Below, piece by piece: positions 24,201 through 36,200 of a stretch of DNA of 64,000 nucleotides. How positions within the stretch are numbered: position 1 is the stretch's first letter; each line of letters starts with the position of its first letter. The DNA comes from Archegozetes longisetosus (lineage: Eukaryota > Arthropoda > Arachnida > Sarcoptiformes > Trhypochthoniidae), in contig JAEMBT020000008.1 in assembly GCA_018873245.2 (NCBI GenBank), forward strand, positions 13,063,172 through 13,127,171. The letters run 5' to 3'. The translations under genes were made by a program, and so were the position numbers. The notes beneath the pieces are model-generated. The model did no database searches. It saw only the letters and a list, made by a program, of their open reading frames with translations, and was not told where the DNA came from.

Positions 24201-27200
24201 TTACTTGAATGGAGACGAGAATCATAGTGATAATAACTTGAGATTTAGGACTTATAAAACTAGGTCTTCTGGCAGATTTACGCGCGCTGTCAAATATTCT
24301 TGATATTCTATTTGTTTTAGTTAACAAAGCACCATATATTATACAGAAACCAAAACCAACCTATAAGTCAATTTTTGGAAGATAAATCATTAATATTATC
24401 GTAATAAACATCAACTATAAAAGTGCTATTTTTCATATATTCTTATATTTTTATTTTATACCATACACTACTCTTTTGTTTGTATAGAATATTCTCTTAT
24501 TTTTTGTCTAAAGCCAACTTTTCAACATTCATTACTACATAGTTTATAATTATTTTGCCCATTAATAACGTTAATTAGTGAATAACTTTTCTTCTGGCAA
24601 CTTAGGAGTCATTTTTCAAATTTTCTATCGATTTTACAGAGAGTGAAGTATTGTTTGACTGTAAGTTGCCTCCAAAATAAATCTCTTAATTAAACAATGA
24701 TAAACTTCTGTCATATAAGTTTTTAACGACTTAACTCCAGTCATTATTTTATGGATAGAAACCTATTAATAGTCGTTTAGTCGTTCGATACGTTAAATAA
24801 TGAAAAATAAGAAAAGTTTTGTGAAAATCTGTCAAAGATAATACTATTATTGCATGCGAAATGAGGTATACGATATATTATTTGCGGTTCCTGTCATTAA
24901 AACATGAAATATGAAACAAGACACTTCGAAATGAGAACTAGCATATAGTGTTTTATCTTCCTATAGGCTATATTTGCTTCTAATGAACTACAAATTATTT
25001 AACCTTCTTTTTGACTAACAGTTAAATAGGAATCTCATCAAAATTCTTGTCTAGTGACAAGAATTAGTTAGGGTTCAATTGGAAATTAATGGTATAAGAA
25101 AATTTCATTAGTATATAATAATTAGTCCTATTTACATCTCATTAACTGATAGGTTCTTAATGGTCAAAAACTAAAATAAATTGCAGATTAAACTCTATTA
25201 AATGCTTTACCCATACAATTCAATCAATATTTCCAAAGCTCAAGTTAATCTTCTAATTATTGAACTTAATTATGCCTAAAAGCCGTAATCAATTCTATAC
25301 ACTGTATATCTCCAGATAATATCAATCAATCTGATAAACTAACCACTTGTTCAAAATATAGGTTTTCAATCCTTTTAGCTTTCATGAATTACGTTTGAGT
25401 CAAAGTTGAATTTGAGCAGTATTTAATTATAACATAAACTTGAAAACACGGCTTAAATCTTAAACCAGTGCTACAAGATAAGATAAATTTAAATAAAATT
25501 CAAATATAAGCAAGAATCGCAACTTAAGTCAACAAATAGTGGGATTAAACATCGAGTTTTCAACGAGGTTTCTTAAGTGTAAATTTCAATTTATTTAGGA
25601 ACGCGTGTTCCCATTGAAAACTTAACAATCAAATTGAGCTTTTGTTAAGCTATCGCTTTCAGACATCCTCTAGATTTTCTTTGTATCTTTGATCAATTTG
25701 ATCGTTCACAATCACAATATTCTTAACTTTAGTAAAGTTACTTTTTAATTGTGAATCGCAAGCTGACACATGAATTGATGGCTCTCAACAATTCATTTAT
25801 TGCACATAAATAACGCAAACAATTCATGTTTTCATTTATACATAATGTCAAAGCTTTCGTTAATTTTACATTGTATAGCGTGCCTCGTAAGTCCCATTAC
25901 GTTGTAATAATATTTTTATTATCGCACGAGAGCTTCATTTTATATGTAAATTCAGTAAATTGATTGCAAATGTAATTCAAATATACTGAATGTATGCTCC
26001 ATTGAGTGAGCCAAGGGCTTTCAACGGTCTAAATTCTATTACTATGTAGTGTCACTTATAATACACCCTATAAAGAGTCAGGTTAGGTGAGGGCTAATGT
26101 CAACGCTCGACACAAGAATGTAAGCGACAGCTCGACAGTAAAGCTCCCAATTGAAAGAGTAAAACTAGGAGGTCAGAAGATTGATGAGACCAGTTTGGTG
26201 TGGATAGATTGAAAAAGATGTTCAGAGTAATATTATTTGATAGAACTACTTTTTGATTGAAGTAATAATTTAGACGCACTAAACTCTGCAATAATTAGGA
26301 AGCGTGGAGAATAATAAAAAAAAGATAAGTAAAAAGACAATACTCCTAAAGAAAAATATCCTAAGTAACTTTAATGAACTCTGTTTTTCTTTTCCTATTA
26401 AACTTTTTGCCTCAACAAATATTTCTTTTTTTCAATTTAACTGACAATAGAGCTCAAGTTGAATCTTCTCCAATCACAGAAAACAATTTCGGTTGAATAA
26501 ATGAGAACAACTAATGAAAAGATATTTGAATAAATATTAGACTAAAACAAATTCTTAACCATAACAGTAAATTGGATTGATTTGACTTGATTTAAAGATC
26601 AAACAAAATTTAACTTATTCATCAACTATTATATCATAAAACAGAGGCATAAGACAAAAGTTGAATAGGGCAACGTAAACAGAATTTAGTTCAGTTCACT
26701 TTAAGGCACCTGTCAATAAAACACTTTACTTTAGGAGAGTTAGGTTAGATTGGACCAGGTTAGGTTGGATCAGGTTAGGTTAGATCAGGTCAAGTTAGAT
26801 CAGGTCAAGTTAGGTCACTCTTTGATACATACCCCGAATCTTTGCACAGCGCAAGTAATAGTTGTCGGTTTAGTCAATAATATAAAAGTGTTTAAATAGC
26901 AAAACATAATTCCACCCAATAGAATAAACGATAGCTCTCTTCCCGACGCTTTAACAATTGGAGTGTCACTATATTTAATAAACGTGAAAATAACAAACAA
27001 TGTCAATGCAATCCCCAAACATGCGATCACAATCGGAATGATGGCAAACAATGACGTCCACTCCATGTACTGCAGAGTCAGATCGTAACAACTGGCTTTG
27101 TCTTTATCAGGCCAACGGCCTTCACCACAGTCCACACAGCTAGACTCGTTGTATACATATTCCCACGGCTCACATTTCGAACAAATCCAACAGCAATGGT

Positions 27201-30200
27201 CGCCCTGTTGGACAATCTTGATTTCGCCCACTTGGCACGGATTCGAACAGATCGATGTCGGCACTGATAGAGATCCCTCATTGAACTTTAGATCTTCTTT
27301 ATTAAGTTCGAGACCCGAATCAGTCCAGCGGCCGACGAGCACGTACTGATATAAACTAGAGTTGGGTAATTGTTGATAATTATATATGTTATATCTTCCA
27401 AGTCCGTCACCGTTTCTGTCAAACTTCATTTCGCTTCCCGCTAAATCTGTAATGAAAACGATTTTCTTATTCAAATCTTTTACATATCAATAATATATTA
27501 TCTAATCTAAATATTTTATACACTAAAATGAGTGTCAATGGAATCCAATTCTTGTTTCTTTTCTATGACTGCAAGCAATAAAGCGGAATGCATTCACTTT
27601 ATCATCAATCATAAAAATGTCAAATAAGTTGCTTATAAAACCACTAAAAGCGTGTCTCAAATAAAGAAAACATGTCTAGAAAACTATTTTGAAGAACTAA
27701 AGGAGACCAAGTTAGTTATCGGATGCTCTTTCAGGTTCAATACTTCTCTATAAATAGGATTGAATGAAGATTTTCTAACTGAGACAAGTCACGACCAAAT
27801 TATTGAAAAGTTAGTATTAGTGAAAGTTTCTATTATGAGCTGTTATAATAAATTAGTCACCTATTACTTCCCTTGTGAAAATATAATTGTATGTTTAATA
27901 TTGAACAGTTCTGCATATCCTCACCATTGAAATTTCGGAATTATATTACTTGTGTTTATAATAACCTAGTTTTATTGTTCGCAACAATTTCAAATATTCA
28001 GTTCAAATTCAGATGTTCAATTCTTCAATATTCTAACACAAAGTTTGATTTTGATAAGCGAATTAATATCCTCGGGTTGTTGCTCGTTATAAATAAAAAT
28101 TTTAACAATTTTAAGAATGTTTGAACGTAAGCGAAAACATGTATCAAATTAGAACTAAAACAGAGTAAAACAAATTGATTTATAGATGAATGATAGTTAG
28201 AAAGTTAATTACTTTAGGGGGGGAATAGAGTCTTCCTATTTCTTATCAGGTTTAATATTCTGGTATATTCTGGTCATTCATATTTTAGGGGAAAGAGATA
28301 ATAAAGCAATTTGGACTACATTAACATTAACGCATTATTTTGCGCCCTTTCTTCAAACCATTACTAACGACCTCAACTCCATTAAGACTTACACTTAAAT
28401 AGACGCTATTTTGCTGTAACACTACATTAGCGCTATTTTTCTTCATAGAGTATATGATATTCTAGAGAAAAGTTTTATTATACGCTTAAGCGCTTGTCAT
28501 TCACAATACTTTGAATAACTTTCTGCTGGTATATGCATTTCAAGCTATATATGTATTAAGTTGTGCTCAAACTCTAAATAAATTAACTATCAAAATACAA
28601 TAACAATACTGACAAATTGTTCTTTGCTATTATTTTCATCAATTTCTAAGATGTTAAGTATCTTAAAATTGTGTTTCTATTTCAATCCTATTACAACTGT
28701 AGATATAATACAATTCCAACATATTATTGTGTATTTGGCAAGTTGTGAAAACTTTCTAAACACAAATACTGTCTAAATCTAAAAGTGAAACTTAAACAAA
28801 ACTAAATGTCAAACAATAAATTTTAGGTAAAGATAAGTTAGTCAATAATAATATGGTTAATTAAATTAGATGAGAGATACTCTTCTATTAACTTGCTATT
28901 CTCTTGCAATGGTTTCTACTAGTGATTTTGTTTCACTATTCTTTATATTTATCACTCTGTCCTTAAATGTAGCTAAGGCATAGGTTCATTAATATAGTCC
29001 CTTACTTCAAGTGTCCTTTACTTCAAGTGTCCTTTACTTCAAGTCTTCCTAACTTATTAGTCTCTCTTCGTAAATATTCTTTATTTTCATTTTCTAGTTT
29101 TAGTATTCTCTACTTATTCCACTTCTTATCAATCTAACCTCTTTCACTGATAAACTAACCACTTCTTGCTTACTATAAAACTGAAATTTTATTTAAATCA
29201 TTTCAGTTTTATATCTTTACTGACTATAGTTATCATTTAATTTCAACAATTTCAGTTTCATCGTTATTTTTAGTCGAATTAAAAATTAGAATTGTTGGTA
29301 TCTAAGAAAACATAGTTATTAGAAAGAAGAAATTTTCCAAATAGGACTAACATTAAACTGCTTCTGAGAACCTCTGCCTTATCGCCAAGCAGTTAGACGC
29401 AAACAACGATTATCTAAATGTGTCTATTTATGCAATCATACTCTCTTAGACCAGATAATTGAATGCAGAGTTGACATAATAAAAACATCGAAACAAATAT
29501 AACAACTGAGAGAAGAGAAAACGACGGCCATCAACAATCTCACTATTGAAACCTACTTTTAACTAGTTTTTCGCTCAACTATGGGAACCATCATCAAATT
29601 TTGTTTCATTTTCTCCAGCTGTTCACCTATTTTTACCCATACAATAATTATCTCTATATATAATTACCCGCAGAATCGACTAATTATTCCTCAGTTATCA
29701 ATAACTGATTGCTTTAAACATTTATTTTAATTGATTCAATATTCAGCTAATAGTTTAGTTGAATAAATCGATTGAACGTTATCAAATATGTTCACGTAGT
29801 TGTTGACCAGTTTGATAGCTGGAGTGCGTCAGAGAATATATAAATTTGAGTATATGTTCACTATTTGCTGTCTGAACAAATGGATTTTACGCATTCGAGT
29901 TGACAGGAATCTTACGCTCATTAGTGAATTTTCCTTTTATGTTAACCTAAATAATGTTCCTACAAATTATTTATGATTTTTATTTCTAATTTCTAAACCA
30001 AAGTCCTTCTTCAAACAATATTCAGACTTTACATCAAAGTTTTAATAACTGAATGCTCAAATCAATTCACTGTTTCTATAGCTTTTGGGAAGTTATGCAT
30101 AAATATTGAAAATTTTTCAAAATCAGAATACAATAAAAGGCCATTTATTGTTTCTACGTTAGAAATTTTTAATTAAACTTTTTGATTACAAATCAAAAAT

Positions 30201-33200
30201 TGTTGGCATTCAAAATGAGAAAGTTTTGCAAATTTTATTAACCACGCTTCAAATTTTTCTGTCAATCAATAGACGAAAATATTTCAACCGTTTGTTTTAC
30301 TAACGAGATGTTCAGTCAAAAACTTATAGAGCTCTACCTAACCTTACATTTTCAAACATCTGCTATACTTTTTGAGAGAGTGTAGCAAACAAATTTCATT
30401 TCAGAGCTAAAAATGTTTGCTTGAGAGAGAGAGAGAGGTCTGATTTTTGAATATAGTGTAGTTCATCGATCATTCGATTTTTCTTACTGTTCAATAAGTT
30501 TAGAATTGACCGAAAAGGTTTTGCACAGCAAAAACCATTATTGAATTGAAAATCAAAAATACATTCGTTTCTCACAAGCACATCAAGTGTCTCTTAGTAG
30601 AATATTTTCAGTAATCATTCCTCATATTGGAGGCTCTTAAGCTTATTTTTATTTTACGTGATAGTTATTTTCTAACAGGGAAAATGATCTCTATTATATT
30701 GAAAAGTTACTAATGTTTTGCAAGTCAATTACCAAAAGTTACTAATATTTTGTAAGTCAATTATGAATTTTTAGCTTATTAGAATCCATACTATGTTACG
30801 AGCGAGTGTTTGGATATTGATCCTTACATCACATCAATGGTATGAATATATGTTATAAAATATCTTTTTTTTGCATTAAGCTATTTATTTTCAGAGTTGA
30901 ACATAACAATCAAAAAAGACAAAAATCTAGCTCAAACTTAAAAGCTTTTTGAATATTACCAGCACTAAAAATGACTAGACTTTTATTGATGGTTGAGTTT
31001 TATTCTTATCAAACAACTCGACTGATTCTGGATTCAAGTCGTGATTCCGACTGATTCGGTCACTTTTGATAAAGCGGTAAATATTTGAAGCATAGGTCAT
31101 ATCATTAAAAGAGATATTGAGTTAGGAGAGCATTTCATTCGATTGGCGACAAATTTGATTATTCAAAGAATATTATTCGATCATTATATTGCAAATTCTG
31201 CTCAGCAACAAAGTAGAACAGACTTAGTTATCAAACAAGAAGTAGATCATAAAGTAGATCATAAAGTAGTTCATAGAGTAGTTCATAAAGCAGTTCATAG
31301 AGTTGTTCACAGAGTTGTTCATAAGTTAGTATTCGATTCGTTAGTCAAAGTCTAACAGCGGAGTAAACGCGTAGTATGACAGAGACAGAGACACGGATCA
31401 ACTTTCCGTGCAAGACATCAAACTAAAACACAATGACATGAACGCAAATAGAAAGCGTTATATAAACTATGAGAGATAGAAAGACAGCGCAAAACTGATA
31501 GAATTGAGAGTTGCTCTGCGATCAAGTTTTGGATATTTACTCTAACAATCAATTCATGTTTGCACAACTAACGAACGAATAGGTTAACAAAGCTATAAAC
31601 AGAATAAGGAGTGAGAGAGTGAGTGAGTGAGAGACAAGGCTAAAGAGCAAAGGCAAATGAGGAGAGAGAGAGAGAGAGAGAGAGAATTGAAGAGAGACCA
31701 GTAAAGACATGCTAAGTATTACTGTTGATCTAGTCTACTACTACTGAATCCTAATTGAAGTGCAAATTGTGAATTTTTGTTGCATAGTATATACACAAAG
31801 CTAGTATGAAAGAGTAACACAACAATGAGTATGGTTTCTCTGTTTCTCTGACGACTTGCAGCTATTTTCAGTCTGTTTACTTATTGTGCAAATAATACGA
31901 TATTTATTTCTTTTTATCTCTTATCAAAAATTCGTTTTTTCAATATTTATAGACATATCAAAAGTAGATTTCAGTGTTGGGTATCATAATTTAATATGTT
32001 TATAATCCTATGCATTATGTATTTTCTAGACTATAATGTCTTTTTTAGCTTATCTCTAATGCATCTATGCATCTAAATACCTTTCAAACAATACATTTAA
32101 TCATTCTTTCCTATTCCTAAAATCAAATCATTATTTCAGTTACCTGTAAATGAGACGTTCAATAGATAATTCTTGTAAAAACTCTCGCCATCCAGTTCTT
32201 TGAGCGCTGGGCAATAGTTTTCAGTCCCAGAACACAAATCAAGCCATGCGTTATGTAAAGCGTGTGCGAAGGCATAGACAGCATCGACAACAAACTGGAC
32301 TTTAGATTCTTGTCTATAGCCCATAGACTTATCAATCCTTAAATTAGGCGAACAAATGGGTAGAGTATTGTTGTCATCCTTTTGAACATATAGAGGCAGT
32401 CTGCAGGAAAACGTGTCCATCCAGTACTCTTGAAACCATGGATTCCTAGTATGATATGCACTCAAATTTCCGATATAGTAATCAAATTCATCGATTTCTT
32501 TAGACTGGAGCTCAACTGTGATGGCGCCTTCAGCTTCTTCTTCAACCCCTTCCACCAGCTTTTCTTGTTTTCCCCAACCATCAGATGCTATAAAAGTGAA
32601 ATAATTTGTCTGATTTGCTGCTTTGGCGGCCTCAAGAAGTCCACGATTATCTTCAGCCCTAAGAAAGAGCACAACTCCTCTGGCGTTGGGTTTGGACTTG
32701 AGGTTGAACAGTATAGAGTGAAAGTAATTACTATCGGCATTTTGAGGTACTTTTTCGTTCATAGCTATACAAATGTTACGCTTTTTTGCCTCGCGTGCGA
32801 ACGCATTCATTCCTGAATCTCCGTATTGACCCTCAGAAGTAACTAAACTAACATAGGACCAATTAAATGATTGCACGAGATCTACCAGTGCCAACGCCTG
32901 GTATGTGTCGGGCGGAACGGTTCTCGCGAAAAAATCATATCGAGTCTTATCGCTGAGTGAAGTACCAGTTGATGCGTAACTAACCTATAGAATTAATTGC
33001 ATTGAATTTATTTATTATAACTAGACTTGAAATATTTCAGCTTCAGTTCAAACTAGGCTTGAAATATCTCAGCTTCAGTTCAAACTAAGCTTCAAACGCC
33101 TCGGCTTCGGTTTAAACGTCTCAGCTTTTACTTCTCTAACACACACTTAATGTAATTAAATCCTCTTCAGTCTACTCCAACGCCTTATTCCGCTATTAAT

Positions 33201-36200
33201 CTAATTCCTCTACCAGTTTAGGTATTATTGGCAGTGGCGTAGCCCTGATTTTAATACTAATTACCATTGATTAAATTATACAAATTGTTCAGATCTCTTT
33301 GTTTTGGTTTAGAATATTGGATATGAAGTGATTTTCTCATTTGATTGTTCAATACTGAATTGGTTTGATGATGAGTTATGAGTTTGGATGGAATCGATTT
33401 GCGCCACTGATAAAAGTATGCATTCCTTCACTCTTATAGAAATTCGCAAAATTTTATTAATAGACCAGCAGTAAAAGAAACGAGTGATTAATGAAATCAT
33501 TCAATTTAATTGTGTCGTAGAGTGATATAAGAATACAAATCGAGACCTAAATCACGGCTTTTAATATATCAGTTGCGCACAACTAATCATTTACAATACC
33601 AGTAACTCAAACATATTTGCGATCATTCCATCCAAACATTCAACTAATGCTATATTAGTCTTCTCTTAAATTATAGCTGACAATCGATTACTTATTTCAA
33701 CTTATTTGTCTTTCTAAGATCATCTTGTTAACTTTTAAAGATCATCTTGCTAACTACTTCTTCCACTAACATCTCATCTAATTCTCCAAAATACTTAATT
33801 ACTTAATTTGAATTGTATTTTGAGAACATAGCACATGATGAATCTTCAATCGTTCACCTGACCTATAGTAATATTGATGTGAAGACAATTGCTGAACATG
33901 GGATAGAATCTGGAGATGAAAGATTTAATAAATATTTGGGCAGTTGTAAGAGTAGATACTATTGTTGGAGATCAGATTTATTTGATACATACTGTTTTTC
34001 TGATAGGTTCTCAGTCTGAAGCAATTATAGAAATTGTTTGGTTAGTTTTAATTTCTACCCATCTATAAGTTAGACTTTAACTAAACTAATCAATGCTTTT
34101 CACATCAATCTTCAACTTTGTTCTATATCTCCAGTTGTCAACATTTCCATAGTTTAAGAAAATCGATAGCAAAACCAATTTAGGTTTGAGCCTAAAACTT
34201 CTATTCTATCGGATTTTCTTCTGAATAATTATCGGATTTTATTTTGAATAATTAGAACATTTGAGTGCAACAACAACATCTAGTCAATTGTATAAATATT
34301 AAATTGTACTTTAAAACTGTATACAATTGACCACCCAAACAATTAGTTCAATGGAGTTAATCGATTTTGGATCTTATTATTAATATTGAAGATAACAGTA
34401 AAACAACAGTTATATTGAATATTAGAAGGTTATGCGCATTAGCACAAATGGATAGCAATCGAAATCAAATGGGATAGCATTCAATCATATCTCAACTCTC
34501 TCACACATCAGGTCTCAGCGCAAATTTCATTACAATTCTAGTATTTTCTTTTGGTTTAGGTTCTTCTTCGCCTATTTCTTAGTCTAGTTGTCTGTCAGAG
34601 CAATTTCTAGAAATTTGAATTTAAAATTAAAACTTAGTATTTGTTTGCATAAAACTAACCATCCGTTGGAAAGAGATGTTTAATACTGCAAACAATTGTA
34701 AAACACCTTCAATAACAGCATTTCTCAAAGTTCTGCTATTGATGGCTATCTTTAATTTGATATGAGCCTAATTTCCAACAATACTAAGGATTCAAGGAAT
34801 TCAACCAAAAATCTTGTCAAACAAGGTATAACTAAAAGGAATTCAAAGAATTTTTTGAATAAGTTTCTGAATATTCGTTGCTTTGGAGTTAGAAATGCGA
34901 ACAATACAGAAGATAAAGATTTAATATATTTGTTTCTGACGTTGACTGCTTTCAGATTAGCCCTTATTCTGTCATTGAATTGAATCGCGCCAAAATTTAT
35001 GTATAAGAAAAGAATATTTAACCTTTTCAGCTAAAACAGTTGTTGATTGCACTCGAAATCTGTTCACTTGTATCATAGCTTCAGCTCTAAGAACGTTGAA
35101 AGAAATTACTTTGAAAATAGTAATCCTGCAAAAATTCACTTTTATCTATGTTCCTGGTGCATTCCAATGTATTACACGATTAGTTCTGAATACAAGTCTT
35201 AATATGATTGAAGGTGCAAGTAGTTTCCATATGTTTGGTTGACCGCTAGTTTGGGTTCTGTTTGGACTCTGTTTGGGCTCTGTTTGATTTTGAAAACCTG
35301 TTAGACTTGGTCTTAATCTAAATATCGCTTTGCTACATAAAAAATGAATCTTTTTTGTTAATCAATCAAAGAAAAAGCTTTCTAAACAAGATCTTGATTG
35401 AAAAAGATTGATATTTGAAGCATTGAACCATTTTGAATATAAATAGCTTTTCTTGAGTTAATTTTCAATCTATTCCAACTATTTAGTATTGGGTGTAATA
35501 AAAAAGGAGCACTAATATTATTAAAGATAATTCGATGTCATTTAGATTTGTTTCATTAGCATTTCCAACAATGAAACAGTTTTCAAGTTTAGACAACAAA
35601 TGGTGGGCTTTACAGTGGCATTAGTACATTATCTCTTGAAATTAGTACGAGATTAAATAAGAAATAAATCCCCTTAACATGAGATCCTTTTTGCATTTGT
35701 TTCTTTTGTAACTGAATTTGTCACAAGAAAGTAGTGTTGAATAGTTCGGACCTCAAACAAACACGATATTGTTGCTCACACAAAGTACCAATTGATAAAA
35801 ACCCACGCAAGAGATCTTTATTTCTTATCTTTCATTTTATTCTTCACCGTTCTTATTTTCGAAATTCTGGAATTATTCTTAAATTCACACACTATTTAAT
35901 ATTGCATTTGATGCAAATGAAAAACTAATTTAATTTGTATGAGAACTCAATCAATCAAAATCTGTCAAAGTACGCTTAATATGCAATCAATTATCCATTA
36001 AATTAAGGTTTTAGAGATAAAAATCTGAGACCATTTAAGCAACAAGAAGTAGAGTTAGGTTAGAATAAAGGAAGAGAGGTATGATAGAAAAGTAAAAATT
36101 AGATACCTGAGGTATTTTGAAAAGACGAAGTAAGTTAGCGACTTGCAATGACACCTAAAAATAATCAATTCCATTATGAGAGTCTAGTTTTAAAATAAAC

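Larger units (their letters stand above)
27447..32143 (-). other. mGluR intron, 4.7 kb
   Basis: AT-rich intron containing an 18-bp tandem (TTTACTTCAAGTGTCC type) at about 29001-29043, a 12-bp minisatellite at 31242-31329 and a (GA)n tract at 31662-31685. The plus-strand frame at 27891-28124 has no recognisable content. Confidence 0.75.

Noticed and set aside
26737..26817. Interstitial telomere array
   Set aside because: TTAGG occurs within a 15-16-bp unit but never as consecutive TTAGG repeats.
27098..27349. Plus-strand and alternative minus-strand frames over mGluR exon 5
   Set aside because: Shadows of the receptor's cysteine-rich linker exon; no independent protein features.
32430..32816. 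128-codon plus-strand open frame
   Set aside because: It is the antisense shadow of mGluR exon 4, which is strongly supported on the minus strand.
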